Origin: JACDAE01 sp963744875
GTDB lineage: Bacteria > Chloroflexota > Ktedonobacteria > Ktedonobacterales > Ktedonobacteraceae
Assembly (NCBI GenBank): GCA_963744875.1
Contig: CAVUVQ010000009.1
Coordinates: forward strand, 62,001 to 126,000
Direction: 5' to 3'
Length of the DNA: 64,000 bases
Below the pieces are notes generated by a model. The model did no database searches and was not told the DNA's origin. It worked only from the letters and a program-made list of their open reading frames with translations. The translations under genes and the position numbers were made by a program. Position 1 is the first letter of the stretch. Every line of letters starts with the position of its first letter. Shown one piece after another: positions 45,235-54,822 of the stretch.

Positions 45235-47343
45235 TCACGACTTTTTCCACGTCACAGTATCAGCATACGTCTCGTTGCCTTGCGTACTCAGCACCTCCAC
45301 GATAGTATCGCCCACCTGCAATTCCACGCCAGGCCATACGAAGATGTGGTTTGTGCTGGTCCGGGTTCCCAATGTAACGCCATTGATGCGCAAGGTCACC
45401 GTACGCGTATTGGCATACACCTTGATATCTATAGTGGCCGCCGTGCGGATTACAAAACGCCGATTGGTGATATAGACAAAAGGCGCGGTCGTCCAATTGG
45501 CCTTATACCAATAGTAGGCATCTTTGCACGTTTTCCGATCATAAGTACATAATCCCTTATCATTGCGCCCCTTCTCATCTCCTTCATCGCGACCAGCGGA
45601 GGCAAAATCAAACATGCACCAGACAAATTTACCCCAGACATAGGGTCTTTGTTGCAACGCCTGCCAGTATGCTTCATGCAGGAGTGCCTGCCATTCCTCA
45701 GGATGAGATTTGCTTGCAGGTACAGGCCGGGTTGGATTTTCCTCGTGGTGAAGAATGCTTGCGCCAGCACCATACTCGCTGAGCGCAAAACCCTTTGTTG
45801 GGAAACGCTCATGCGTGGTGGTCAAGAACGTATCCAGATCTGCAAAGTTGCCCCTATACCAGCCATAATAACGGTTATAGCCAACGGCATCAGTATGTGT
45901 TGATATCGCCTCCGCCGGGTCATGATCACTGGCTAGCACAGTGATGCGATCAGGATCTTGCGTGTGAACAGCATCATTGAGCGTTTGAAGGAGTGTATTG
46001 GTGGCATCATCATTACCCACTTCGTTCGCAATTCCCCAGAAAATGATCGAGGGATGATTATAGTTTTGCCGAATCATCTCGATTAACTGCTGCTCAGCAT
46101 TCTGTGCAAACGCGCTCGTCGTAAGAATTCCATTGAGGATAGGCTGCTCGGACCAGATAATAATACCTTGCGCATCAGCATTATCATACAGTCGCTGAGC
46201 ATGCTGGTAATGAGATGTGCGGATCGCATTGGCCCCCATTGCGGTGATGAGATTGAAATCCTGATCCAGTTCTGCATCGCTAACGGCCCACCCCTGATCC
46301 AGACGATCCTGGTGTACATTAACGCCATGCAGATCGAGGTAGCGGCCATTGAGGAAGAAGCCATTGTTGGGATCGATAAAATACGAGCGGAAGCCCAGCG
46401 GCGCAGAAACGACATCTTTAAAGGATAAATCAACCTGTACCTGCGCATAGACATGGTAGAGATAGGGGTCGCGCTGACCATCCCAGAGATGCGGCTGCCC
46501 AATAATCATGGTCTGTACAAATGTATGCCCGGCATGGGCGGCAACGATCTCTGTAGAGGAGAGGGTCTGCACGATTACATTTCTAGCATCGACAACAATA
46601 GTATTGAGCATCACACTCTGTGAACTGTCGCTCTCATTCCGTGCCTCAACGCTTATATGCAGATCGGCAGAGGTCGTGCTGACCTGCGCCTGCCGTAAGA
46701 AGAGGCCAGAGGAGCCAGAGTCCAGCAAATCTATATGGACTTCATCGACGGCAAGCAGGTGAACGGAGCGGTAGAGACCTCCAAAGACGGTGAAATCGCC
46801 ATTGAGAGGTGCAATATCTGTCGTATAAGCATTGTTCACTTTCACCGCGATGACGTTATTGTGTCCCACGACAAGCGCGGAGGTGGCATCGAAACGAAAA
46901 GTGCTGTACCCTCCCTGATGCCCTCCCAGATAGATGCCATTGACATAAACATCAGCAACGAGGCTGGCTCCATCGAATTGCAGATAGAGCCGCTGCCCTT
47001 CATACGTAGTCGGAACGGTGTAGTGGAGACGATACCAGCTCACGCCGCGATAGTACGTCTCGTCATGCTCGCCATCGATATTATTCCAGGTATGAGGTAA
47101 TATTACTGAGGACCAATCGGAGTCATCGAAGGTCGCTACTTGAGCGTCACTGATATCGCCCTGGATGAATTTCCATCCGGTATTGATAAGGGTATCGACG
47201 CGGTGGGAAGTGGGAGCATTGTACATTATTGCCTCAACATCAGGGGTTGGGAGTGGGGCGGGTTCATCTCCCCTATTCCCAATAATGGCATCAGGGGTTG
47301 CCAAAAAACCTAAAAAGCGACGACGGCTGATATTTTTATTCAT
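45235..47343 (-). CDS. Tat-exported GH2 beta-galactosidase-like glycoside hydrolase
   Basis: A 702-aa enzyme. The twin-arginine signal (ISRRRFLGFLATPDA) indicates folded export. GH2 layout: sugar-binding jelly roll (WSSVILPHTWNNIDGEHDETYYRGVSWYR, VNGIYLGGHQGGYS), immunoglobulin-like domain, then a TIM barrel with LDLHGVNVHQDR, IRTSHYQHAQ, IIFWGIANEVGND (acid/base Glu in NE) and FALSEYGAGA (nucleophile Glu). A C-terminal domain (~610-700, AATIDIKVYANTRTVTLRING) is like those of extracellular beta-galactosidases. Likely substrate: beta-galactoside or related plant hemicellulose side chains, in line with the GH43 and GH12 genes elsewhere in the window. It is transcribed alone. Confidence 0.9.
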   Translation of the reverse strand: MNKNISRRRFLGFLATPDAIIGNRGDEPAPLPTPDVEAIMYNAPTSHRVDTLINTGWKFIQGDISDAQVATFDDSDWSSVILPHTWNNIDGEHDETYYRGVSWYRLHYTVPTTYEGQRLYLQFDGASLVADVYVNGIYLGGHQGGYSTFRFDATSALVVGHNNVIAVKVNNAYTTDIAPLNGDFTVFGGLYRSVHLLAVDEVHIDLLDSGSSGLFLRQAQVSTTSADLHISVEARNESDSSQSVMLNTIVVDARNVIVQTLSSTEIVAAHAGHTFVQTMIIGQPHLWDGQRDPYLYHVYAQVQVDLSFKDVVSAPLGFRSYFIDPNNGFFLNGRYLDLHGVNVHQDRLDQGWAVSDAELDQDFNLITAMGANAIRTSHYQHAQRLYDNADAQGIIIWSEQPILNGILTTSAFAQNAEQQLIEMIRQNYNHPSIIFWGIANEVGNDDATNTLLQTLNDAVHTQDPDRITVLASDHDPAEAISTHTDAVGYNRYYGWYRGNFADLDTFLTTTHERFPTKGFALSEYGAGASILHHEENPTRPVPASKSHPEEWQALLHEAYWQALQQRPYVWGKFVWCMFDFASAGRDEGDEKGRNDKGLCTYDRKTCKDAYYWYKANWTTAPFVYITNRRFVIRTAATIDIKVYANTRTVTLRINGVTLGTRTSTNHIFVWPGVELQVGDTIVEVLSTQGNETYADTVTWKKS

Positions 47344-47509
47344 CTTTCTTGCTTTCCTTGCATTCTCACTTTTTTATATGACGGGACTATTGTCATTCCC
47401 TAAAAAAGCGTGGGGTTAACCGTGGACAGTATTTCTCATGAAATGAGTTTACAACATCATGTGAGGATTACCAAAGTTCCTGGGCCGCTTATCCTTTTAG
47501 GGGACAGGT

Positions 47510-47575
47510 GTAGGGGCCATTTATAGCGCCCGACAACCTTTCAATAAATTGTCGGGCGCTATAAATGGCCCCTAC
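47510..47575. repeat. 27-bp perfect palindrome of the GTAGGGGC family
   Basis: GTAGGGGCCATTTATAGCGCCCGACAA (47510-47536) is the exact inverse of 47549-47575, loop 12 nt. It lies 32 nt past the stop codon of the leftward F420 oxidoreductase gene. The other side faces the GH2 promoter. Confidence 0.8.
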
Positions 47576-47606
47576 GTTATGCGACATTCATGTGGATAGG
47601 TATCAA

Positions 47607-48608
47607 TTAATGCCTATCCAACGCCCTCAAACGTGGAAAAACGTCACGGGAGAAATCTTCAAGGAAACCTTTCTGATCGGGTCCGGCTGTGTGGAAGATG
47701 GGGCTGGTGAAGCCCAGTTCAAGGTGTTGCTGCACATACTTGACATGATCATCAATACTTGATGAGAAGCAACCCATCTTCTTGACAGTATCAGGACCAA
47801 CGACTTCACCATTCTCCGCTGCCATTGCAGGTGTGTAAATGTTCTGCTCATAAAGTGCTGGAATATAGGTTGAAGCCCAATACTTGATCTGCTCCTGAAT
47901 GGCTGCATCGATGTTCTCAGTATAAGCTACATTCAATTCGATCAGGCGTGGCATACGCGAGGGATCTTTTCCGGCCTTGCGAGCACTGTCCTCAAAATTC
48001 TTGATGATGCCCTTATACATGTCAGGCTTCTTACCACCTACGCTCCACAGACCGTCACCGTACTTGCCAGCAAATTCTGCACTGTGAGGAACGGTGGCAG
48101 AGATGATAATAGGAATTGGGGAAGCGGGCGGCGTATAGAGCTTTGCCTTTTGCGTCTGATAATATTTTCCCTCGAAGGTTACCTCTTCACCGCTCCAGAG
48201 TGCGCGGATCAGGTCGATTGCTTCGGCCAGACGCTCACGGCGCTCGGCATAGGTCGGCCATTGTCCGGTTGCGGCAAACTCGTTGAGAGCTTCACCCGTG
48301 CCAAGTCCAAGCCAGGTACGATTTGGAGCAAAATGCGAGACCGTTGCAGACGCCTGGGCGATAATCGCCGGATGATAGCGCAGAATCGGGCATGTCACGC
48401 CTGGACTGAGAATGCTACGTTGTGTCTGGGTAGCCACTGCCCCCAGCCACGTCCAGGTAAACGGAGCCTGTCCCTCAGGACTCCAGGGATTAAAGTGATC
48501 GCTGACATCAATCAGATCAAAGCCAGCCTTGTCAGCACTGATTGCATAGTTCATTAATTCTACTGGTGGATATTGCTCTGGTCCAGCCTTCCATCCAAGT
48601 TGTAGCAT
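47607..48608 (-). CDS. F420-dependent LLM-class oxidoreductase (F420-G6PDH-like family)
   Basis: A 333-aa TIM-barrel flavin/F420 enzyme. Landmarks: LGWKAGPEQYPPVELM at the start, LIDVSDHFNPW, GVTCPILRYHPAIIAQASAT, RTWLGLGTGEALNEF, WPTYAERRERLAEAIDLIRALW and IPIIISATVPHSAEFAGKYGDGLWSVG. This matches the subfamily related to F420-dependent glucose-6-phosphate dehydrogenase, common in actinobacteria and Chloroflexota. It probably moves hydride between F420 and an alcohol, sugar phosphate or aldehyde. Its presence implies an F420-making host. No F420 biosynthesis genes are in view. Confidence 0.9.
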   Translation of the reverse strand: MLQLGWKAGPEQYPPVELMNYAISADKAGFDLIDVSDHFNPWSPEGQAPFTWTWLGAVATQTQRSILSPGVTCPILRYHPAIIAQASATVSHFAPNRTWLGLGTGEALNEFAATGQWPTYAERRERLAEAIDLIRALWSGEEVTFEGKYYQTQKAKLYTPPASPIPIIISATVPHSAEFAGKYGDGLWSVGGKKPDMYKGIIKNFEDSARKAGKDPSRMPRLIELNVAYTENIDAAIQEQIKYWASTYIPALYEQNIYTPAMAAENGEVVGPDTVKKMGCFSSSIDDHVKYVQQHLELGFTSPIFHTAGPDQKGFLEDFSRDVFPRLRALDRH

Positions 48609-48928
48609 AATTTAACTCCTATCCTTATCATAGGCCTCTCCTCGTTGCTCAAGGCATGTCCACCCATCTATCAATACCTATCTGCATAGATGCAGCGACA
48701 CATACGAAGAAGCCATTTGTTTTCTCTGCTAAGAACACGATTGATCACTACAATCTGGTGACTCATCCTGTAAATTATCTCAACCAGATCATCGTCTTAA
48801 TCGACATAAATCGAGTGATATCAAGAGGTATCGTGAAGAGTTGACTTTTGTCGAGCTATCGCGTACAACTGAGAGAGGATAGAGAAAGAACATGGTTTAT
48901 TGTGCAACGACATATACAAAGGAAAAAG
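48609..48928. other. 320-bp divergent intergenic region
   Basis: This region lies between the leftward F420 oxidoreductase and the rightward DRE-TIM gene, and should carry both promoters. I see no hairpin or ORF with a ribosome site. Confidence 0.35.
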
Positions 48929-50229
48929 ATGATGTACACAATTCCCGAACCAACCGAACCCGAATATTTTCTTACAAGTTTCCCACGCGATGCTTTTCCC
49001 GTATATGAATGGACAGAGCGGCCTGCGACATTACCCACTGAGGCCTGGACTACAGAGACAACCCATCGTGATGGTCAGCAGGGTGGGCTACCGCTTTCAA
49101 CTGAACGGAGCTTGAAGATTTATGATATTCTCTGCCGCTTCACCGCTGCATCTGGAGCAATCCGACAAGCAGAGTTTTTCGTCTATCGTGCTTCGGATCG
49201 GGCTGCCCTGGAGGGCGCACTTGGAGCGTTATCAAGGTGGTGCTTCTATCGAGCCAACAACCTGGATACGAGCAACGGCCAAAGATGTCGTGCTCATTCA
49301 AAGCCTGGGCATGCGTGAGACAGGAATGCTGGCCTCAGCTTCGGATTACCACACATTTCATAAGTTCAAGCCGGGAGGCAGAAACCAGGCGGCACAGACA
49401 TACCTGGATGCCGTGAAGATGACGTTAGATGCAGGCATTCGACCCCGACTCCATCTTGAGGATGCCACGCGTGCTCCGATGGAATTTCTACGCCCATTTA
49501 TCCAGAATGTGCAGGAGATCAGTGCATCCTATGGACCTGAGCTACGCCCGAAATTTCGCATCTGCGATACTATGGGGCTTGGTCTGCCATTTGAAGAGGT
49601 CGCATTGCCACGCAGCATTCCGCGTATCTTCCAGGAAATGCGCAAGCTCGGCCTGCAATCTGGCGACCTGGAATTTCACCCACATAACGATACATGGCTT
49701 GTCGTCGCGAATTGCCTGGCTGCTGTTCGTTCTGGTTGCAGCGTCATCAATGGTACATCACTTGGCAAAGGTGAGAGAACTGGCAACGCGCCGCTCGAAG
49801 CTGTCTTGTTGCACCTGATTGGCATGGGCTATTACAGTACAAGAGCAGCCACAATTCCCGGCCCTGAACGAACTGGTCGATCTCTATGCTGAAATGAATG
49901 AGCCAGTCCCACCCAAGTATCCGCTCTATGGTCGCGATGCACATCGCACCCGAGCCGGAGTCCACGCCGACGGCCTGAACAAGTTCTGGTGGATGTACGC
50001 TCCTTTCAATGTGCCAGCACTGCTCGATAGGCCACTTGAGGTCTCGCTTACTAAAGAGAGCGGGCTTGCAGGTCTGATTTTCCTGGTGCATCAGCATACA
50101 GGCCGTAATCTGCCCAAAGACGATGTACGTGTGCAAAGGGCGTATGCGTGGCTCCTGCATGAATTTGAGAATGGGCGTCAGACCAGCGTCGAGTGGGAAG
50201 AGATTGCGCCATTGCTTGATCTAGCTTAA
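48929..50229 (+). CDS. DRE-TIM metallolyase / isopropylmalate-homocitrate synthase-like protein, two frameshifts
   Basis: The corrected protein is 432 aa. TIM-barrel markers of the HMGL-like family: WTTETTHRDGQQGG (metal-binding RDG), RQAEFFVYR, WIRATAKDV, LHLEDATRAP, KFRICDTMGLGLP, DLEFHPHNDTW (HxHND metal site), INGTSLGKGERTGNAP, and a C-terminal lid with AHRTRAGVHADGLNKFWWMY. Such enzymes condense or cleave acyl-CoA and 2-oxo acids. The subgroup here is not LeuA proper; the substrate is unknown. One extra base near 49223 (GCA-CTT-G-GAG) and one near 49836 (TAC-A-GTA) break the frame; corrected joins are EGALERYQGG and MGYY-QEQPQF. ATG 48929 follows AAAGGA. Confidence 0.8.
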
Positions 50230-50335
50230 AAGGATGTACTTCGCCTCTTGACCAATAAAATAATGGTGATACACTGAAAAAAACTACGAGAAGGAAGAGG
50301 AGTGGACATTTGGTAAGTGAAGGGGATATCACCTA

Positions 50336-50902
50336 ATGGCAAAAGGCAAAGATTTACAATCAGGAGAAATTGATCGTTTACTACAAGATTTAGGGGAAGA
50401 GTTAGCCAGACGAGGCTTCACTTCTATCCGTGTCATGATTGTTGGGGGCGCATATATGCTCTTGAATGTTGGTAATCGCGCCTCTACTCAGGATATCGAC
50501 GTTTTTCCCCTTAATTTTACATCTACAGCCAATCCCGATAAAAAAACGTTATCTATTTTACAAGCAATCAATGCAGTGGCAAAGCGAAACAGCTTAAAAC
50601 GCGATTGGTTTAACGATGCTGCCTTTGGTATCATTGGAGAATTACAACCTCCAGAACAGCAACTCACACATTGGAAAACTTACGGAGCACTTGAAATCTA
50701 TATGCCTCCGGCTGAGTTCATACTCGCGGTGAAAATTTTCGGGTATAGGGACCGCGATTATAACGACGTAGCATCTTTGATCAAACGGCTTCATGTGCAA
50801 ACGAGAGAGCAGGTACAAAAGATTGTAGACATCTATATACAGAGAGACGCACAAAAAGAATATAGAACATATATCACCCTTGATGACTTGTTTGAAGAAT
50901 AA
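50336..50902 (+). CDS. DUF6036/AbiEii-like nucleotidyltransferase
   Basis: A 188-aa protein with a minimal nucleotidyltransferase fold: MIVGGAYMLLNVGNRASTQDIDVF contains the GG...D-x-D active site. Later, AEFILAVKIFGYRDRDYNDVASL is typical of the AbiEii/DUF6036 group (Lys and D/E pairs). Members include toxins that add nucleotides to tRNA in type IV-like toxin-antitoxin or abortive infection systems. The following gene on the same strand (89-nt gap) could be its antidote. GC and codon use look slightly lower than neighbours. Start follows AGGGGATATCACCTA. Confidence 0.75.
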   Translation: MAKGKDLQSGEIDRLLQDLGEELARRGFTSIRVMIVGGAYMLLNVGNRASTQDIDVFPLNFTSTANPDKKTLSILQAINAVAKRNSLKRDWFNDAAFGIIGELQPPEQQLTHWKTYGALEIYMPPAEFILAVKIFGYRDRDYNDVASLIKRLHVQTREQVQKIVDIYIQRDAQKEYRTYITLDDLFEE

Positions 50903-50991
50903 TCATAGTAAGAAGGCAACCAGAGAAGGGCAATTATTTCCCCTCTCTTTTTTGTTCTATTTCTGTTATACTATGGGTAGGAGAGAAATAT

Positions 50992-51432
50992 ATGTTTGCC
51001 ATTGATATCCAACAAACGATAAAAAAAGCCTATCAAGAGATCAGAGAAGGGAGCGACCCATGGGTAGCTCTCGGTGATTTCTCCCATGACTGGTATGGCA
51101 ATTATCCCGAAGCCGCTCAACGTATGGCCCTTGTAGCGGAACCGTTAGAGGTTCCAGGTGAAACCGCGCCGCTAGAGCTACGGCAATGGGCCGCTTTTTG
51201 TGCTGCTTCAGTAGAATATTTATGTCAGGAAGCAGCTCTCACTCCCCCCTTATGGGTGCAGAATCCTCTCTATACTCTCTCAAAAGAAGAGGCATTTTAT
51301 ACCTCACCCCTGGCCTATAAGCAACGCGTGCGTGAACGATTAGAACAGGAAGCACCCGAACCATTCAAGAAGCGGAATGTGTTCTGTAGTGAGCGTGTCT
51401 ATGCAAACAAGTATGAGCGTTTAACCGCATAG
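50992..51432 (+). CDS. Hypothetical partner of the nucleotidyltransferase
   Basis: A 146-aa soluble, helical protein. A conserved-looking C-terminal tail PFKKRNVFCSERVYAN resembles tails of proteins that sit beside DUF6036 nucleotidyltransferases. GAGAGAAATAT precedes ATG 50992. No domain is recognised. Position suggests an antitoxin or substrate-recognition partner, which is inference only. Confidence 0.6.
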   Translation: MFAIDIQQTIKKAYQEIREGSDPWVALGDFSHDWYGNYPEAAQRMALVAEPLEVPGETAPLELRQWAAFCAASVEYLCQEAALTPPLWVQNPLYTLSKEEAFYTSPLAYKQRVRERLEQEAPEPFKKRNVFCSERVYANKYERLTA

Positions 51433-51516
51433 GGCAACATTTCAGATGGAAATGATTGCTTGAAAACAGAGATCAATTCAATACAGTCGAGATAAGATCG
51501 TTAGAAAGGCTCTGTC

Positions 51517-52470
51517 ATGCGCATCATCTCCCTCCTCGCCAGCGCTACCGAGATCATTGCCGAACTTGGCTGCCTTGAACAGATGGTTGGACGCTCTCAT
51601 GAGTGTGACTATCCTCCTGAAATACTGCACTTACCTGTCGTCAGCACAACTCAGATCAACATAAACACAAGTAGCGAACAGATCGATGCTCAGATCAAAC
51701 AATTAGTTCAACAGAAAGAGGCGGTTCAGGAAGATGCGTTCAAAGCTTTAAGCATCTACTCGCTCAATGTGGATCTTTTGCAGCAACTGCAACCAGATAT
51801 TATCTTCACTCAGACACAATGTGAAGTCTGTGCAGTGAGTGAACGCGATGTCATGCAAGCCGTCCAGTACCTGACAGGATTGCAACCATGCGTTGTCTCG
51901 CTCACCCCTTATCAATTGAGCGATGTATGGGAAGATGTACTCCGTGTGGGAAAAGCACTGGATCGTCTCGAACAGGCCCAGGAACTGGTACGAAGCTATC
52001 AAGCAGCGGTTGAACACTTGCAAGATATCACGATCAATCTCCGCAAAGGAAGACCAGGGCCACGTATCGCTTTATTAGAGTGGCTTGATCCATTAATGGC
52101 TACAGGAAACTGGACTCCGGAGTTGATCAGATATGCGGGTGGAGAGAACATCTTCGGTGAGATTGGACAACATGCGCCATGGATAACATGGGAAGAGTTG
52201 CAGGCTGCCGATCCCGATATCCTGATACTCGCTCCCTGTGGTTTTACGCTTGAACGTACAATGCAGGAGATACACGTATTGAAGCAACATCCTGGATGGA
52301 GATCATTGCGAGCTGTTCAGCAAGGGCATGTCTATGCTATCGATGGCAATAGTTATATCAATCGTTCAGGGCCACGCCTGGTTGAATCAGCCGAAGTGGT
52401 AGCAAGGGTCATATGGGGAATGGAAATGGGTGTTGCTATTCCTGAAGAAAGCTGGCAGTCAATACTGTAG
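51517..52470 (+). CDS. Cobalamin-binding periplasmic-fold protein (BtuF-like, no signal peptide)
   Basis: A 317-aa class III periplasmic-binding fold: RIISLLASATEIIAELG at the start, VGRSHECDYPPE, PDIIFTQTQCEVCAVSE, IALLEWLDPLMATGNW, GGENIFGEIGQHAPWITWEEL, DPDILILAPCGFTLERT, and VYAIDGNSYINRSGPRLVE. This matches the cytoplasmic or lipoprotein-free BtuF-like group often annotated as cobalamin-binding protein. No signal peptide, lipobox or BtuCD partner is present, so it may bind B12 in the cytosol or serve as a sensor. The stop codon is the first TAG of a palindrome. Confidence 0.85.
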   Translation: MRIISLLASATEIIAELGCLEQMVGRSHECDYPPEILHLPVVSTTQININTSSEQIDAQIKQLVQQKEAVQEDAFKALSIYSLNVDLLQQLQPDIIFTQTQCEVCAVSERDVMQAVQYLTGLQPCVVSLTPYQLSDVWEDVLRVGKALDRLEQAQELVRSYQAAVEHLQDITINLRKGRPGPRIALLEWLDPLMATGNWTPELIRYAGGENIFGEIGQHAPWITWEELQAADPDILILAPCGFTLERTMQEIHVLKQHPGWRSLRAVQQGHVYAIDGNSYINRSGPRLVESAEVVARVIWGMEMGVAIPEESWQSIL

Positions 52471-52526
52471 GGGCCAGATTGATCGCGCCCGTTTGCGCCG
52501 ATCTGGTCATCAATCTGGCCCCCTAC
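52467..52526. repeat. GTAGGGGC-family palindrome overlapping a stop codon
   Basis: GTAGGGGCCAGATTGAT (52467-52483) pairs with ATCAATCTGGCCCCCTAC (52509-52526) with one bulged base. GCGCCC lies inside. The TAG inside its first word is the stop of the BtuF-like gene. On the other side the leftward small membrane gene ends 15 nt away. Confidence 0.75.
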
Positions 52527-52540
52527 CCACAAATCAGCGA

Positions 52541-52795
52541 TTATTCCCGGTTGGATTTTGGTGCCATTGCCCAGAAGAGCAATCCAACGATTACGAGAAA
52601 AAGTAGGACGATAAGCACCATGATCGCATCGACCTGACCAGCCAGGGGCCACTCGAAGATCACAGCGAAGATAAGATACACCACCCAGAGCACTCCCAGG
52701 ATGGGGAGGATATACAACCAGTTAAAGCGAGCGCGAAGATCGGTTTTACGCGACTGTTGCGCGACATAATCAAAATCTGTATCGATTGGCTCCAT
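52541..52795 (-). CDS. Small two-helix membrane protein
   Basis: An 84-aa protein with two predicted helices (FNWLYILPILGVLWVVYLIFAVI and AIMVLIVLLFLVIVGLLFWAM) and a polar N-terminus. ATG 52795 is chosen because AGGAAGG lies 9 nt upstream. No family is recognised. It converges on the BtuF-like gene. Confidence 0.65.
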   Translation of the reverse strand: MEPIDTDFDYVAQQSRKTDLRARFNWLYILPILGVLWVVYLIFAVIFEWPLAGQVDAIMVLIVLLFLVIVGLLFWAMAPKSNRE

Positions 52796-53042
52796 AAAAT
52801 AAACCTTCCTCAAAAATTTCACATAGTGCAAGATGTGCATTGCACAGAGTAAAGCATTGGGAACATATACGCTGTAGCTACAGAGATACGTCCAGCAAGC
52901 AAAAAGAGAGCACCACCTGCCCGGTGGCCTATCCGGCTCAGGTCATATTATAGTCTTTCCATTCAACCTGCGCAACTCTCCCACACCGCCTTTTCCGCCC
53001 TTACCACATGGTTAGACATAAAAAAAACGGCCCCAAAAGGGC

Positions 53043-53264
53043 CTATGCAACTGAACTTGTGGTGGATGTGGACCATGCAGGAGAGTCGGAGTGGGACGCA
53101 GGATCAGGAGGAGTTGAAATAGTGGGAAGAGCATGAAGTTTGGCGAAATAGCGTCGTAATTCTAACGCATTCACCTGGTACATCGCGCCGTCGAGAGCAA
53201 CTGGAATATGCCCTTCGGCGATAGCACTACATACATCAGCAAGAGTCGGGATACGGTCGGACAT
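53043..53264 (-). CDS. Hypothetical 73-aa protein
   Basis: A soluble protein. The first ~45 residues (IPTLADVCSAIAEGHIPVAL and YQVNALELRRYFAKLHALP) predict helices with a short strand; the last ~25 are Ser/Pro/Thr-rich. A strong GGAGG lies 10 nt before ATG 53264. It follows rimM on the same strand after 169 bp and could belong to that transcript. No family is recognised. Confidence 0.55.
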   Translation of the reverse strand: MSDRIPTLADVCSAIAEGHIPVALDGAMYQVNALELRRYFAKLHALPTISTPPDPASHSDSPAWSTSTTSSVA

Positions 53265-53433
53265 AAGACATCTCCCTCCAGAATACTGTGACGTTTTGAT
53301 CGTCTCGTTGCAACTAAAAGCTTTTTAGTCTCTACGGGGTACACGTCCCTCAACGGACATCAGTTTCAGGTAGCCCTACCAGTTCAAACACACAAAACGT
53401 CGTGTTTATTCCTACAATAGCTTGCGAAAATTT

Positions 53434-54006
53434 TTATTCTTCCCCTTCTTCGTCTGGACTTTCCTGTTCGTCAACCAGCGCATCGTCATCCAACAATCCT
53501 CTGATAGGCTCAATATACATCACTCGCCGGATAAGGTCAACCTGTTTGATGATAGCTTTGACGGCTGGTATAAGAAATTGCTTCCCATCAGGCGCATTAA
53601 TCACATACACATCATTGCCACCAGTTGGCATAATATCAACTATTGTGCCGACAACCTGTCCATTGAGTTTCTCTACTGCGAGGCCAAGAATATCGTGCTG
53701 GTAATAAAAATCCGGAGGGAGTTTCGCCAATTGGTCGGCTGGTATACAGAGATCATGGTCACGCAACGCTTCGGCTGCGGTGGCATTGGTGATCCCAGCA
53801 ACTTTGAGTAGCACCATATCACCCTTATATGGACGAACCTCTTTGATGGCGTAAGGTATATAGTCAGGGCTGAGGTACACTTCTTCCAACTGGGCAAAAC
53901 GGTCGGGAATATCTGTCAGTGAATTCACCTTCATCTGACCGCGTAGACCAAAAGGGGCCACTATTTTGCCGATAGTAGCCCATTCTGTAATCTTCTGTGT
54001 TGGCAT
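53434..54006 (-). CDS. rimM: Ribosome maturation factor RimM
   Basis: A 190-aa protein with the RimM N-domain (ATIGKIVAPFGLRGQMKVNSLTD) and PRC-barrel C-domain (YYQHDILGLAVEKLNGQVVG, NDVYVINAPDGKQFLIP). It binds uS19 and helps assemble the 30S head. It lies 20 nt downstream of the KH-domain gene in the order rpsP-khpA-rimM, the standard bacterial block. trmD and rplS, usually next, are absent; an unrelated small gene follows. The C-terminal tail is very acidic (DDDALVDEQESPDEEGEE). Confidence 0.95.
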   Translation of the reverse strand: MPTQKITEWATIGKIVAPFGLRGQMKVNSLTDIPDRFAQLEEVYLSPDYIPYAIKEVRPYKGDMVLLKVAGITNATAAEALRDHDLCIPADQLAKLPPDFYYQHDILGLAVEKLNGQVVGTIVDIMPTGGNDVYVINAPDGKQFLIPAVKAIIKQVDLIRRVMYIEPIRGLLDDDALVDEQESPDEEGEE

Positions 54007-54026
54007 AATGCTTCTCTCTGCTCTGC

Positions 54027-54257
54027 TTAGAGAATCTCTAGCGAGGTATGGCGTCCTTCACGAGTACCGCCTGCACGCAAAAGTGTGCGCATTGCCTTGG
54101 CTACGCGCCCCTGACGGCCAATCACTTTCCCAAAATCATCCGACGCTACATGCAATTCCAGGACCAACGCATTGCGATCATTGCGAATTTCACGTACTTC
54201 TACTGCCGAAGGATCATCTACCAGCGACTGGGCCACGTACTCAATAAGTTTACGCAT
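54027..54257 (-). CDS. khpA: KH-domain RNA-binding protein KhpA
   Basis: A 76-aa single KH domain with the GxxG loop GRQG in DFGKVIGRQGRVAKAMRTLL. KhpA pairs with KhpB in RNA chaperoning and cell-size control in Gram-positive bacteria. It sits between rpsP and rimM with ~20-nt gaps on both sides, its usual place. Confidence 0.95.
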   Translation of the reverse strand: MRKLIEYVAQSLVDDPSAVEVREIRNDRNALVLELHVASDDFGKVIGRQGRVAKAMRTLLRAGGTREGRHTSLEIL

Positions 54258-54277
54258 ATCTTACCCCTCAGATACAA

Positions 54278-54571
54278 CTATGCCTCTGTAGAAACTGGTG
54301 CCTCAGGGGCACGGGACAGTTCGAAACGTTGCATAATACCAACGCGTTTGAGCAGGCTTTCCACCGACTCGGTTGGTCGGGCACCATTCTTTAACCAACC
54401 CAACGCCTTTTCCTCATCAATGTTAATTGCAGAGGGTTCTACGCGTGGATTGTACCAACCAATATTCTCAATAATGCGCCCGTCGCGTGGGGAGCTTGAT
54501 TCAGCAATAACAACGCGATAGCTCGGGGCTTTCTTTTTACCTGTACGTTTTAAACAAATTCTGACAGCCAT
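54278..54571 (-). CDS. rpsP: 30S ribosomal protein bS16
   Basis: A 97-aa bS16: AVRICLKRTGKKKAPSYRVVIAE, SPRDGRIIENIGWYNPR and KALGWLKNGARPTESVESLL. It is the first gene of the rpsP-khpA-rimM operon. The upstream 250 bp should hold the operon promoter and, divergently, that of the GH12 gene. The ffh gene often found just upstream in other bacteria is missing. Confidence 0.97.
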   Translation of the reverse strand: MAVRICLKRTGKKKAPSYRVVIAESSSPRDGRIIENIGWYNPRVEPSAINIDEEKALGWLKNGARPTESVESLLKRVGIMQRFELSRAPEAPVSTEA

Positions 54572-54822
54572 GTTTTGTTTCTTCTCACCTCTTCCCCATA
54601 ACGGGGATCTGTATTTTCTACAGTGGCGCTCGCTACACGACTCCAGCGCCCCTGAATTACGGCGAGACTAGAATAGCACGTTCTCACGAAAGTGTCAATG
54701 TTGTGCGAAACAGGAAATAAGTTCTTATGCTTTCAGGCCCTCTTGACAATCTACGTTATCTTTGCTAAATTCACAATAGGGAAGTCGAGAATGGATCTCA
54801 CGCTTCCTAATCCACTTTAATA

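Noticed and set aside
7426..49836. Programmed +1 frameshifting as a general mechanism
   Set aside because: The contexts (CTT-G, TGC-T, GTC-G, GAG-A, ATT-A, TAC-A) have no common slippery codon, stop codon or stimulatory element. Ordinary housekeeping genes and a dead transposase are hit alike. Kept only as an alternative to sequencing error.
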